Below, one piece after another: positions 15,974 through 26,816 of a stretch of 64,000 bases of DNA (position 1 is its first letter; every line of letters starts with the position of its first letter). The notes beneath the pieces are model-generated. The model was given only the letters and a program-made list of their open reading frames with translations. It was not told the origin of the DNA and did no database searches. A program made the position numbers and the translations under genes. The stretch covers positions 186,001-250,000 of the forward strand of contig NZ_JNYY01000007.1 of assembly GCF_000716785.1 (NCBI RefSeq), read 5' to 3'. This stretch comes from Amycolatopsis vancoresmycina (lineage in GTDB: Bacteria; Actinomycetota; Actinomycetes; Mycobacteriales; Pseudonocardiaceae).

Positions 15974-16044
15974 GTCGTGAGTGGTCTGCCGCGGCTGGTC
16001 GTGAGTGGTAAGGCGAGTTAGAACTCGCCTTACCACTCACGACC
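15974..16044. repeat. Dispersed GTGAGTGGT hairpin, copy A
   Basis: A perfect 23-base-pair stem (15997-16019 with 16022-16044) and a two-base AG loop. A partial copy of the arm (15974 onward: GTCGTGAGTGGTCTGCCGCG) precedes it. The same unit recurs at 41954-42022. It follows the MBL gene and may terminate transcription or protect the mRNA end. There is no T-run. Confidence 0.75.
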
Positions 16045-16083
16045 CCGGGAAGCGCTGGGGTGGCGCCGTGAGAGGGTGGCGGC

Positions 16084-16257
16084 ATGGCCAAACCCACCCC
16101 GCTGCAGTTCCGGAACATCCTCGTCGCCCTTCTCGCGGCGGCGGGCTTCGTCTGGAGCGTTGTCGCCGGGCTGCCCTGGTGGGTCAGTGCCCTCGTCGGG
16201 TGTGCCTGCGTCCTGTCGCTGGCCTCGGCCTACCTCAACCGGCCCGGCGCCAACTAA
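16084..16257 (+). CDS. Small two-helix membrane protein
   Basis: 57 residues from ATG 16084: a basic, Pro-rich N-terminus, then two hydrophobic helices (about residues 12-29 and 33-50) separated by Pro-Trp-Trp, and a short polar tail. GAGAGGGTGG precedes the start by a few bases. The stop overlaps the convergent allantoicase stop (CTAA, 16254-16257). Function unknown. Confidence 0.7.
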   Translation: MAKPTPLQFRNILVALLAAAGFVWSVVAGLPWWVSALVGCACVLSLASAYLNRPGAN

Positions 16258-17267
16258 CGCGTCTTCGCGAACCGCGCCTTGAGGTTCGTCCGGCCCGCCT
16301 CCGTGAGCCGGCCGAACAGGCGCAGCCGCGCCAGGCCGCCGTCCGGGTAGATGTCGAGGCGGGCCTCGGTCACCTCGGGGCCGTCCGGGAGCGCGAAGCG
16401 GTGGCGGGTGTCCGGCTGCAACCGCGTCTTCGGGAGCAGCGGGACCCACTCGCCGTACGTCTCGCGGCCGCTCACCGACGCCCAGCCCGGCGCGTTGCCC
16501 TTCAGGTTGCTCGTGTCCAGCTCCACGAACCGGACGATCCCGGCGCCAGCGAGGCGCAGCGTCACCCAGTCATTGCCGTCGTCGCGGCGGCGGGCCGTTT
16601 CCCAGCCCTCCGCCTGGTGGGCCGCTAGGCCCGGCGACAGGATGTTGTTCGGTGACGAGTAGAACCGGTTGCTGCAGCCGGTGACGATCGCGCCGTTCTC
16701 CAGGGCCGCCAGGTCGAGGGCGTCCAGGTCGAGCAGCGCCGGATCCGGGATCGGTGCGCCGTGCACGCGCAGGCGGGCCACGCCGCCGTCCGGGTGCTGC
16801 GTCAGCCGGACGTGCGTGTAGCGCCGGGAGCCGTTGACCGCGTAGAAGTTCTCCGTGTGGCCCGCGGCCGGGGCGCGGTCGACCAGGACGTCCCAGTCCG
16901 CCGTCTGCAGCTCCGCCGCGCTCGGGTAGCCCGGGACCGACGTCGCCTCGACCGAGACGAACGGCGGGTAGTTGCCCTTGAAGAACGCCGTGTCGACGAC
17001 GACACCGGTGACCGTGCCGGCCAGGCCGAGCCGGACGATGGCCTGGTCGTCGCCCGGTTCGCGGTGGCGGCGGGTCTCCCAGCCGTCGTAGACCTGGCCC
17101 TTCGGCCCGAACGTCTCCGCCCGGTGCGCCGGCACCCACGGGTTGACCAGGTTCTCCTTCTCGGCGAACAGCTCGTCGGTCGCCCACATCACCGTGCCGC
17201 CGAAGCGGCGGGACGCGAGGTCGGGCAATTCTGTCCACTCCGGACGGTCGGACACCTGGGCCTCCAT
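16254..17267 (-). CDS. alc: Allantoicase
   Basis: 337 residues; hydrolyses allantoate to ureidoglycolate and urea. Two allantoicase jelly-roll repeats are visible, each with a WETARRR/WETRRHREPGDDQAIVRLG strand and a DTxxxKGN segment (VVDTAFFKGNYPP and ELDTSNLKGNAPG). ATG 17267 is adjacent to the allantoinase stop (17269), so the two form an operon, with allantoinase first. No ureidoglycolate lyase follows. Confidence 0.95.
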   Translation of the reverse strand: MEAQVSDRPEWTELPDLASRRFGGTVMWATDELFAEKENLVNPWVPAHRAETFGPKGQVYDGWETRRHREPGDDQAIVRLGLAGTVTGVVVDTAFFKGNYPPFVSVEATSVPGYPSAAELQTADWDVLVDRAPAAGHTENFYAVNGSRRYTHVRLTQHPDGGVARLRVHGAPIPDPALLDLDALDLAALENGAIVTGCSNRFYSSPNNILSPGLAAHQAEGWETARRRDDGNDWVTLRLAGAGIVRFVELDTSNLKGNAPGWASVSGRETYGEWVPLLPKTRLQPDTRHRFALPDGPEVTEARLDIYPDGGLARLRLFGRLTEAGRTNLKARFAKTR

Positions 17268-17268
17268 T

Positions 17269-18597
17269 TCAGCAGTTCCCCCGGGTCAGCAGCTCGCCGT
17301 GCGGTGAGTCGCCGGTGATTTCGGTGCCCCGCAGCCAGGTCGAGCGCACGACGCCGGCCAGCGGCCGCCGGTCGTAGGCGCTGACCGGGTTGCGGTGCTT
17401 CAGTTTCGCGACGTCGACCACGAACGCCTCGTCCGGCGCGAACACGCAGAAGTCGGCGTCGTAACCCACCGCGAGGTGGCCCTTGCGGCGCATCCCGGCC
17501 TGCGCGGCCGGGCGCTCGGCCATCCACGCGACGACGTCGGTGAGCGCGAACCCGCGCTGCCGCGCCTGCGTCCAGATCGCCGGAAGGCCCAGCTGCAGGC
17601 TGGAAATCCCGCCCCACGCCTGGCCGAAATCGCCGCTGTCGAAGCGTTTCAGCTCCGGCGTGCACGGCGAGTGGTCGCTGACGATCGTGTCGATGACGCC
17701 GTCGGCGAGGCCCTGCCAGAGCAGCTCGCGGTTGGCCGCCTCGCGGATCGGCGGGCAGCACTTGAACTGCGTCGCACCGTCGCGGATCTCCTCGGCGACG
17801 AAACTGAGGTAGTGCGGGCAGGTCTCGGCCGACAGCCGGACGCCGTCACGCCGGGCCGAAGCGATGAGCGGCAGGGCGTCCGAAGAGGACAGGTGCAGGA
17901 TGTGCGCCCGCGCCGAATGACGGCGGGCCGCGTCGATCACCTGCGAAATCGCGAGGTTCTCGGCTTGGCGCGGCCGCGACTGCAGAAAGTCGACATAGCG
18001 ACCGCCGTGCGGCTCGGGGGCGTCGTCGATCTCGTGCGCGTCTTCGGCGTGGACGATCATGAGCGCGTCGAAGGAACTCAGCTCCCGCAACGCTTCGTCG
18101 AGCCCGGCCGGGTCGAGCGGCGGGAACTCGTCGACACCCGAGTGCAGCAGGAAGCACTTGAAGCCGAACACCCCGGCGTCGTGCAGACCGCGGAGATCCC
18201 CGGCGTTGCCCGGGATCGCGCCGCCCCAGAAGCCGACGTCGACGTGCACCCGGCCGGTTGCCGCCTTGCGCTTGACCTCCAGCGCGGCGACGTCGACGGT
18301 CGGCGGCAGGCTGTTCAGCGGCATGTCCACGATCGTGGTCACCCCGCCCGCCGCGGCCGCGCGGGTCGCCGTCTCGAAGCCCTCCCACTCGGCGCGGCCG
18401 GGGTCGTTGACGTGGACGTGCGTGTCGACCAGCCCCGGCAGCAGCACGACGTCGTCACCCAGGTCGAGGACGCGGTCGCCGCTCAGCGCCGCGCCGCCGG
18501 GTTCGACCGCGACGATCCGGCCGCCCTCGACGCCGACGGTCGCCGGGACCTCGCCCTCGGCTGTCACGGCCCGGGCGGCGCGCACCACAAGATCCAT
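17269..18597 (-). CDS. allB: Allantoinase
   Basis: 442 residues of the cyclic amidohydrolase superfamily; opens the allantoin ring to allantoate. Metal ligands appear in DTHVHVNDPGR, the lysine region GFKCFLLHSG, later His residues in IVHAEDA and ILHLSSS, and Asp in VSDHSPCT. I chose ATG 18597 (MDLVVRAARAV) because AGAAGGG lies 9 bases upstream and family members start there; a longer frame reaches 18696. Divergent from the small regulator at 18726. Confidence 0.95.
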   Translation of the reverse strand: MDLVVRAARAVTAEGEVPATVGVEGGRIVAVEPGGAALSGDRVLDLGDDVVLLPGLVDTHVHVNDPGRAEWEGFETATRAAAAGGVTTIVDMPLNSLPPTVDVAALEVKRKAATGRVHVDVGFWGGAIPGNAGDLRGLHDAGVFGFKCFLLHSGVDEFPPLDPAGLDEALRELSSFDALMIVHAEDAHEIDDAPEPHGGRYVDFLQSRPRQAENLAISQVIDAARRHSARAHILHLSSSDALPLIASARRDGVRLSAETCPHYLSFVAEEIRDGATQFKCCPPIREAANRELLWQGLADGVIDTIVSDHSPCTPELKRFDSGDFGQAWGGISSLQLGLPAIWTQARQRGFALTDVVAWMAERPAAQAGMRRKGHLAVGYDADFCVFAPDEAFVVDVAKLKHRNPVSAYDRRPLAGVVRSTWLRGTEITGDSPHGELLTRGNC

Positions 18598-18643
18598 CCG
18601 AAAGCCCTTCTGCGGGAGGATGACCACCGCCGATTTCACAGAA

Positions 18644-18659
18644 CGGAAAGACGGTTTCG
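18644..18659. promoter_or_regulatory. GGAAA/TTTC inverted repeat between allB and the HTH gene
   Basis: CGGAAA-gacgg-TTTCG at 18644-18659 forms an imperfect dyad, with another TTTC at 18634-18637. It lies in the 128-base divergent gap and resembles the TTTC/GGAA arms of the dyad before aceB (33958-33978), so one regulator might act at both. Weak evidence. Confidence 0.3.
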
Positions 18660-18713
18660 CACAACGACAGTAACCACGGCGCGCGCCGCTCGTCAACGAC
18701 GGACGCGGCGCGT

Positions 18714-18719
18714 TACGGT
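18714..18719 (+). promoter_or_regulatory. -10 box of the HTH regulator gene (leaderless)
   Basis: TACGGT lies six bases before the GTG at 18726. The stretch TACGGTC-NN-CCCGTG is repeated almost exactly before uraD (19246-19260). The -35 region is poor. Confidence 0.45.
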
Positions 18720-18725
18720 CGACCC

Positions 18726-19202
18726 GTGCGGCTTGAAGCGGAGTTCACCAGCGAACCGTTCCACGGCGAAGGTTCGCCACCCGAACACGCCGTCGCCGCC
18801 CGCGACGCCGCCGCGGATGCCGGGCTGGACACCGATTTCGGCCCGCTCGGCACGCTGGCCCGCGGCGAGGCGAAGGAGCTGCTCGAAGCCCTGCCGGCGA
18901 TCGCGAAGGCGGCCCTGGACGGCGGCGCCACGCGGGTCACGCTGCAGCTGCGCCGGGCCGACGACCCGGGCGGCGCGCCCGTCGTCGAGCTCAACGACGC
19001 ACTGGCCCGGCTGATCGCCGACGTCGAGCGGGAACTGGGCGCCAAGCTGGGCGAACTCGACCGCGCGGGCAAGCAGCGCGCGGTCCGGCTGCTGCGCGAA
19101 CGCGGCGCCTTCGGGCTGCGGAAGTCCGTCTCGTCGGTCGCCGACGCACTGGGCGTCACCCGGTTCACCGTCTACAACTACCTCAACCGGGAAGCCGACT
19201 GA
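18726..19202 (+). CDS. HTH protein with N-terminal ferredoxin-like/thiamine-binding-like domain
   Basis: 158 residues. The first ~80 look like a YkoF/MTH1187-type small ligand domain (EAEFTSEPFHGEGSPPEHAV, ending in a strand VTLQLRRAD); the last ~40 are a helix-turn-helix (LRKSVSSVADALGVTRFTVYNYL). I do not recognise a named family. It lies between allB (divergent) and uraD (55 bases downstream). A role as a urate or ureide sensor is therefore likely but unproven. The GTG start is directly behind a -10 box, suggesting a leaderless mRNA. Confidence 0.75.
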   Translation: MRLEAEFTSEPFHGEGSPPEHAVAARDAAADAGLDTDFGPLGTLARGEAKELLEALPAIAKAALDGGATRVTLQLRRADDPGGAPVVELNDALARLIADVERELGAKLGELDRAGKQRAVRLLRERGAFGLRKSVSSVADALGVTRFTVYNYLNREAD

Positions 19203-19211
19203 CCAGCGCTT

Positions 19212-19251
19212 TCAACAAAATGTTGACGGAACTCCGGCGCCGACGTACGGT
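19212..19251 (+). promoter_or_regulatory. uraD promoter with overlapping operator
   Basis: TTGACG (19223-19228), 17 bases, TACGGT (19246-19251) is a near-ideal promoter. A perfect dyad TCAACA-aaa-TGTTGA (19212-19226) covers the -35. The GTG at 19258 is six bases past the -10, so the mRNA is probably leaderless. The dyad is a good site for the HTH protein just upstream. Confidence 0.65.
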
Positions 19252-19257
19252 CAGCCC

Positions 19258-19707
19258 GTGCTGCTCACCGAGTTCAACACCACCGACGTCCGGCCGCTGC
19301 TGACGGAGTGCCTCGCCGTGCCCCGGTGGGCCGACGCCGTGCTCGCCGGGCGGCCGTACGCCGATCTCGACGCACTGAAAGCCGCCGCCGACCTGCCGTT
19401 GAGCAGCGACGAGATCCGGCAGGCGATGGCCGCGCACCCGCGGATCGGGGAGAAGCCGAAAGCGGGCTGGGCGCGGTCGGAACAGTCCGGTGTGGACAAT
19501 CCCGGCGCGTTCGCCGCGGCGAACGCCGAGTACGAAGCCAAGTTCGGGCACGTCTACCTGGTCTGCGCGAGCGGCCGCAGCGGCGACGAGCTGCTGGAAA
19601 TCCTGCGCGAGCGGCTGGCCAACGACCCGGCGACCGAGCTGGCCGTCGCGGGACGCGAACTGCTGAAGATCGCCGAACTCCGACTCGCGAAAGCGGTGAC
19701 CGCGTGA
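19258..19707 (+). CDS. uraD: OHCU decarboxylase
   Basis: 149 residues; decarboxylates 2-oxo-4-hydroxy-4-carboxy-5-ureidoimidazoline to S-allantoin, the last step of urate breakdown. The catalytic His lies in AAHPRIGEKP, and the FGHVYLVCASGRSGDELL signature is complete. It starts the operon uraD-HIU hydrolase-urate oxidase with 4-base overlaps or tiny gaps. Slightly shorter than plant and animal homologues, as is usual in actinobacteria. Confidence 0.94.
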   Translation: MLLTEFNTTDVRPLLTECLAVPRWADAVLAGRPYADLDALKAAADLPLSSDEIRQAMAAHPRIGEKPKAGWARSEQSGVDNPGAFAAANAEYEAKFGHVYLVCASGRSGDELLEILRERLANDPATELAVAGRELLKIAELRLAKAVTA

Positions 19708-20021
19708 GCCTCGTGACCACCCACGTCCTGGACACGGCCCAGGGACGCCCCGCCGAAGGGATCGCCGTCCGGTTCGAGACCGCCGGCGGCAAGCCGATCG
19801 CCGAAGGTCGCACCGACGACGACGGCCGCATCCGCGACCTCGGCCCCGAGACCCTCGAACCGGGTGTCTACCGCCTGATCTTCGACACCGGCGCCCACCT
19901 GGGCCCGGACACGTTCTTCCCGGAGGTCACGCTGACCTTCCGGATCTCCGACGGCACCGCGCACCACCACGTGCCGCTCCTGCTCAGCCCGTTCGCCTAT
20001 TCGACCTACCGAGGGAGCTGA
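19704..20021 (+). CDS. uraH: 5-hydroxyisourate hydrolase
   Basis: 105 residues, transthyretin-like. Catalytic His/Arg positions are in TTHVLDTAQGRP, and the diagnostic C-terminus YRGS is present (the feature that separates HIU hydrolases from transthyretin), with HHHVPLLLSPFAYSTYRGS before it. The GTG start overlaps the uraD stop in GTGA. Confidence 0.96.
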   Translation: MSLVTTHVLDTAQGRPAEGIAVRFETAGGKPIAEGRTDDDGRIRDLGPETLEPGVYRLIFDTGAHLGPDTFFPEVTLTFRISDGTAHHHVPLLLSPFAYSTYRGS

Positions 20022-20023
20022 CC

Positions 20024-20905
20024 GTGGCCGTCACCCTGGGCCCCAACCAGTACGGCAAGGCGGAGGTCCGCCTGGTCACCGTGCGCCGCGAAGGTTCCGT
20101 GCACCACCTGAAGGACCTCACGGTGTCGACGTCGCTGCGCGGCGAGCTGGCCGCGACGCACCTGACCGGCGACAACGCCGGCGTGCTGGCGACCGACACG
20201 CAGAAGAACACCGTGTACGCCTTCGCGAAGGAGGCGCCGGTCGGCGAGATCGAGGACTTCGGCCTGCGCCTGGCCCGCCACTTCGTCGGCACGCAGGAGA
20301 ACATCACCGGCGCGCGGATCAAGATCGACGAACACGGCTGGGACCGCATCCCGGTCGGCGGCGCGCCGCACGACCACGCGTTCAGCCGGTCCGGCGACGA
20401 GCGCCGCACGACGGCGGTGACGGTCCGGGACGGCCGCGCGTGGGTCGTCTCCGGCATCGACGGGCTGACGCTGCTGAAGTCGACCGGTTCGGAGTTCCAC
20501 GGCTTCCCGCGCGACCAGTACACGACGCTCGCCGAGACGAGCGACCGGATCCTGGCCACCGCCGTCACGGCGAAGTGGCGCTACCAGGGCGAGGGCATCG
20601 ACTGGGCGGAGAGCCACCGCGAGATCCGGCGGGTGATGCTGGAGACGTTCGCGACGAAGCACAGCCTTTCGCTGCAGCAGACGCTGTACGCGATGGGCGA
20701 AGCGGTGCTCGAAACCCGCGAAGAGGTCGCCGAGGTGCGGCTGTCGCTGCCGAACAAGCACCACTTCCTGGTGGATCTGAGCCCGTTCGGGCTGAAGAAC
20801 GACAACGAGGTGTTCTACGCGGCGGACCGGCCGTACGGGCTGATCGAGGGCACGATCCTGCGCGACGACGCCGCGGACCCCGGGCCGGCCTGGGACATCC
20901 ACTGA
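20024..20905 (+). CDS. Urate oxidase (uricase)
   Basis: 293 residues, a cofactor-free tetrameric oxidase that turns urate and O2 into 5-hydroxyisourate and H2O2. Catalytic Lys is in NQYGKAEVRLV and the catalytic Thr in VLATDTQKNTVYAF; the DQYTTLAETSDRILAT and HHFLVDLSPFGLKN signatures are present. GTG start two bases after uraH. Last gene of the urate operon. Confidence 0.96.
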   Translation: MAVTLGPNQYGKAEVRLVTVRREGSVHHLKDLTVSTSLRGELAATHLTGDNAGVLATDTQKNTVYAFAKEAPVGEIEDFGLRLARHFVGTQENITGARIKIDEHGWDRIPVGGAPHDHAFSRSGDERRTTAVTVRDGRAWVVSGIDGLTLLKSTGSEFHGFPRDQYTTLAETSDRILATAVTAKWRYQGEGIDWAESHREIRRVMLETFATKHSLSLQQTLYAMGEAVLETREEVAEVRLSLPNKHHFLVDLSPFGLKNDNEVFYAADRPYGLIEGTILRDDAADPGPAWDIH

Positions 20906-20907
20906 GT

Positions 20908-20926
20908 TGATAGAACGCTCTATCAT
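20908..20926 (+). promoter_or_regulatory. TetR operator overlapping a leaderless -10
   Basis: A perfect dyad, TGATAGA-acgc-TCTATCA (20908-20925). The -10 hexamer TATCAT (20921-20926) lies inside its right arm and the GTG at 20933 is six bases further on. This is the arrangement of an autorepressing TetR gene with a leaderless mRNA. TCTATCAT recurs in the other TetR operator at 47539-47546. Confidence 0.65.
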
Positions 20927-20932
20927 CGTGGG

Positions 20933-21517
20933 GTGGCAGGGACCAAGGACCGCATCATTGCCGCCGGCGCCGAGCTGTTCCGGCGCAACGGCTACGCCGG
21001 GACCGGGCTGAAGCAGATCGTCTCGGAGGCCGGCGCGCCCTTCGGGTCCCTGTACCACTTCTTCCCCGGCGGCAAGGAGCAGCTCGGCGCGGAGGTCGTC
21101 CGCACCTCGGGCCTCGCCTACATCCAGCTGTTCGACCTCTTCATCGCGCCCGCGCCGGACGTGGTCAGCGGGATCGAAGCCTTCTTCGCCGCCGGGATCG
21201 CCACCCTGGAAGCCACCGGCTACGTCGAAGGCTGTCCCATCGCGACCGTGGCCCTGGAGGTCGCCAGCACCAACGAACCCCTGCGGCAGGCCACCGCCGA
21301 CGTCTTCACCGCCTGGATCGACGCCGGCACCGAGAAGTTCGCGCAGTTCGGGCTGTCCCGGGAAGCCGCGCGGACGCTCACCATCACCGCCGTCAACAAC
21401 CTCGAAGGCGCCTTCGTGCTCTGCCGCTCGCTGCGCGACACCGAAGCCATGGCCGTCGCCGGGGCCGCGACCGTCGATGTCGCCCGGCGACTCCTCCAGG
21501 AGCGCACACAACTTTAG
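20933..21517 (+). CDS. TetR/AcrR family transcriptional regulator
   Basis: 194 residues. The DNA-binding domain carries ELFRRNGYAGTGLKQIVSEAGAPFGSLYHFFPGGKEQL, the YHFF and GGK signature of the LmrA/YxaF-like TetR group; the C-terminal domain has the PIATVALEVAS segment of that group. It probably represses its own promoter through the dyad at 20908. It separates the urate operon from the alpha-galactosidase gene and its target beyond itself is unknown. Confidence 0.88.
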   Translation: MAGTKDRIIAAGAELFRRNGYAGTGLKQIVSEAGAPFGSLYHFFPGGKEQLGAEVVRTSGLAYIQLFDLFIAPAPDVVSGIEAFFAAGIATLEATGYVEGCPIATVALEVASTNEPLRQATADVFTAWIDAGTEKFAQFGLSREAARTLTITAVNNLEGAFVLCRSLRDTEAMAVAGAATVDVARRLLQERTQL

Positions 21518-21597
21518 TCGGGAATCCAACACGAACCACCAAAGTGGCGCTTGACCGCGCAGCATCCGACACCGAAGCTGCACAGTGCTGGTCAACA

Positions 21598-21613
21598 AGT
21601 GGTCTAGTCCTCC
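21598..21613 (+). promoter_or_regulatory. DasR-like site before the alpha-galactosidase gene
   Basis: The 16 bases beginning AGTGGTCTAG at 21598 match the consensus of the GntR regulator DasR at 13 positions; the mismatches are all in the right half. It lies 32 bases before the ATG. Prediction from a known consensus only. Confidence 0.35.
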
Positions 21614-21644
21614 TGCCTCACACCGCCGTCCGGTTGGAGCCGCC

Positions 21645-23219
21645 ATGCGCCGAGTCCTCGCCGTCCTCGCCACCGCCGTCGCGACCGCCGCGATCTTCAG
21701 CCCACCCGCCCACGCCCTCGAAAACGGCCTCGCGCGCACCCCGCCGATGGGCTGGAACACGTGGAACACCTTCGAGTGCAACATCAACGAAACCCTGGTC
21801 AAGCAGACGACCGACCTGATGGTCAGCTCCGGGATGCGCGACCGCGGCTACACCTACGTCAACCTCGACGACTGCTGGATGACCCGCTCCCGCGACAGCG
21901 CCGGCAACCTCGTCGCCGACTCCGCGAAGTTCCCCAGCGGCCTCAGGGCCCTCGGCGACTACATCCACGCCCGCGGCATGAAGTTCGGCATCTACGAAAG
22001 CGCGGGCTCCGAGACCTGCCAGCACTACCCGGGCAGCCTCGGCCACGAACAGGCCGACGCGAACCTCTTCGCGAGCTGGGGCGTCGACTACCTCAAGTAC
22101 GACAACTGCGGCAGCCCGGCCGGGGAAACCCAGCAGGACTACGTCCGCCGCTACTCGGCGATGCGCGACGCGCTCAAGGCCACCGGCCGCGCGATCGCCT
22201 ACAGCATCTGCGAATGGGGCAACTTCAGCCCGTCGACCTGGGCCCCGGACGTCGGCAACTTGTGGCGCACCACCGGCGACATCACCAACAACTGGGGCAG
22301 CATCGACTCGATCTACCACCAGAACGTCGGGCTCGCGTCCGCCGCGAAGCCGGGCGCCTGGAACGACCCCGACATGCTGGAGGTCGGCGACGGCATGGAC
22401 TTCCAGGAGGACCGCGCCCACTTCACGCTGTGGGCCGCGATGGCCGCGCCGCTGATCGCGGGGGCGGACCTGCGCAGCGCGAGTGTCGCCACCTTCTCGA
22501 CCTACCTCAACGGCGACGTCATCGCCGTCGACCAGGACCCGCTCGGCAAGCAGGCCACGCGGATCTCGTCGTCCGGCGGCCTCGACGTCCTGGCGAAGCC
22601 GCTCCAGAACGGCGATGCGGCCGTGGTGCTGTTCAACGAGAACAGCACCACGAAGACCGTGTCGACGACGGCTGCCGCAGCGGGGCTGCCCGCCGCGTCG
22701 AGCTACCGGCTGACCAACCTGTGGTCGAAGGAGCTGACCACCAGCACCGGCACGATCAGCGCCGCGGTGCCGTCGCACAGCACGGTCGTCTACCGCGTGA
22801 AGGCGAACTCGTCCGGCACCAGCATCGGCACCGCGCACCCGATCCAGGGCGCGGCTTCGTCGCGCTGCATCGACATCAACGGCACCGCCCCCACGCCCGG
22901 CCCCCAGGTCGACATCTGGGACTGCGACGGCGGGGCCAACCAGTCCTGGACGTTCACCAGCGCCGGTGAGCTCCGGGCCAACGGCCTCTGCCTGGACGCC
23001 AGTGGCGGCACCAGCGCGTCCGGGACCAAGCTCATCGCCTGGACCTGCCACGGCGGCGCGAACCAGAAGTTCAAGCTCGAGGCCGACGGCTCGATCAGCC
23101 AGGCCGGCCTGTGCGTCGACGTCACCGGCGGCGACAAGCCCGCCGGCAACGTCAACGGCGTCCAGCTCGAACTCTGGACCTGCAACGACGACGCCAACCA
23201 GAACTGGCAGCTCCGGTAG
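21645..23219 (+). CDS. Secreted alpha-galactosidase (GH27) with ricin-type lectin domain
   Basis: 524 residues. A Sec signal peptide (about residues 1-25, cleaved near PAHA-LEN) leads a GH27 barrel: TPPMGWNTWNTF, DDCWM, nucleophile Asp153 in YLKYDNCG, and the WNDPDMLEVGDG acid/base region. A beta-sandwich follows, then a CBM13 ricin-B trefoil from about residue 395 with three QxW-like repeats (ANQSWTF, ANQKFKL, ANQNWQL). ATG 21645 has GGAG upstream and begins the signal peptide; the longer frame from 21585 is not needed. It hydrolyses terminal alpha-galactosides outside the cell. Confidence 0.94.
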   Translation: MRRVLAVLATAVATAAIFSPPAHALENGLARTPPMGWNTWNTFECNINETLVKQTTDLMVSSGMRDRGYTYVNLDDCWMTRSRDSAGNLVADSAKFPSGLRALGDYIHARGMKFGIYESAGSETCQHYPGSLGHEQADANLFASWGVDYLKYDNCGSPAGETQQDYVRRYSAMRDALKATGRAIAYSICEWGNFSPSTWAPDVGNLWRTTGDITNNWGSIDSIYHQNVGLASAAKPGAWNDPDMLEVGDGMDFQEDRAHFTLWAAMAAPLIAGADLRSASVATFSTYLNGDVIAVDQDPLGKQATRISSSGGLDVLAKPLQNGDAAVVLFNENSTTKTVSTTAAAAGLPAASSYRLTNLWSKELTTSTGTISAAVPSHSTVVYRVKANSSGTSIGTAHPIQGAASSRCIDINGTAPTPGPQVDIWDCDGGANQSWTFTSAGELRANGLCLDASGGTSASGTKLIAWTCHGGANQKFKLEADGSISQAGLCVDVTGGDKPAGNVNGVQLELWTCNDDANQNWQLR

Positions 23220-23220
23220 T

Positions 23221-25475
<2,255 letters not shown>

Positions 25476-25479
<4 letters not shown>

Positions 25480-26816
25480 CGGTCCTCCCGCAGTCTCGCG
25501 CTCGCGGCCGCCAGCTCGCGGGCGATGACGGTCTCGTCGGCTTCGCGCAGGGTGCCGTCCTCGACGACGGCCTTGCCGCCGACGAGCAGCCGGCGCAGCG
25601 GCGGCGTGGTGCCGAGCACCAGGGCCGCGACCGGGTCGGTGATGCCGGCGTAGTTCAGCCCGGTCAGGTCCCAGACGGCGAGGTCGGCGAGCTTCCCGGG
25701 CTCGATCGAGCCGAGGTCGGCCGCCCGGCCCAGGCAACGGGCGCCGCCCATCGTGCCCATCCACAGGGCTTCGCGCGTGGTCAGCCCGCGCGGCCCGCCA
25801 CGCTGGCGGGCCTGCAGCAGCGACTGGTGCAGTTCCTCGCCGAGGCCGCCGGACTCGTTGGACGCGGCCCCGTCGGCGCCCAGTCCGACCGGGACGCCCG
25901 CGTCGAGCAGGTCGCGGACGGGCGCGATGCCGGCGCCGATGCGGCCGTTGGACGTCGGGCAGTGCGCCGAGCCAGTGCCGGTGGCACCGAAGCGGCGGAT
26001 CGCGTCGGGCGCGAGGTGGATGGTGTGCGCGAGCCAGACGTCGTCGGCGAGCCAGCCGAGCTTGTCGGCGTACTCGGCCGGCGTGCAGCCGACCTCGGCG
26101 AGGCACTGGCGTTCCTCGTCGAGGGTCTCCGCGAGGTGGGTGTGCAGCCGGACGCCCTTGCGGCGGGCCAGCTCCGCCGCGCCGGACATCAGCCGTTCGG
26201 TGACCGAGAACGGCGAGCAGGGCCCGGCGGCGATCTGCAGGTGGGCGCCCGCGGAGTCGTCGTGGAAACGGTCGATCGCCGCTTCGGTGCCGGTCAGGGC
26301 GTCGTCGGTCGTCTCGACGAGGTTGTCCGGCGGCAGGCCGCCGTCGGACTCGCCGCGGTCCATCGACCCGCGCACGACGTGCAGCCGGACGCCGATGCGC
26401 TGGCGGGCCGCGGCCAGCGCCGCGACCTGATCGCCGCCGTCGCGCGGGAACACGTAGTGGTGGTCGGCGACGGTGGTGCAGCCGGTCAGCGCCAGCCGGG
26501 CCATCCCGGCGGTGCCCGCGGCGTGCGTGATCCCGTCGTCGAGGCGGCCCCAGACCGGGTAGAGCGCGACCAGCCATTCGAAGAGGGTGTGGTCGGCGGC
26601 CAGGCCGCGGGTGGCCCACTGGTAGAGGTGGTGGTGGGTGTTGATCAGGCCGGGCGTGACCAGGCAGCCTTCGGCGTCGATGCGCTCGTCGAACTCGCCG
26701 GTGTAGACGCCTTCGCCGACCGCGGCGATCCGGTCGTTCTCGACGACGACGTGGCCGCTCGCGTACTCCTCGCCGGTGACGGTGGCGATGGCCGCGTTCG
26801 CGATGAGCGTCCTCAC
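25476..26816 (-). CDS. Amidohydrolase, 8-oxoguanine/guanine deaminase type
   Basis: 446 residues of the ATZ/TRZ-like metal amidohydrolases. Zinc and catalytic residues appear in LINTHHHLYQWATRG, LHTHLAETLDEE, LAHTIHL, AHCPTSNGRIG and GLGADGAASNES. This set matches 8-oxoguanine deaminase-like enzymes; guanine deamination to xanthine would feed the dehydrogenase encoded on both sides. Translationally coupled to both neighbours by 4-base overlaps. GTG start. Confidence 0.85.

Noticed and set aside
15974..16021. Mini-genes in the GTGAGTGGT hairpins (GTG-AGT-GGT-AAG... reads as MSGK.. then stop)
   Set aside because: No SD upstream, and the two copies differ non-synonymously (AS versus EG), while the stem pairing is kept. 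Structure, not coding, explains them.
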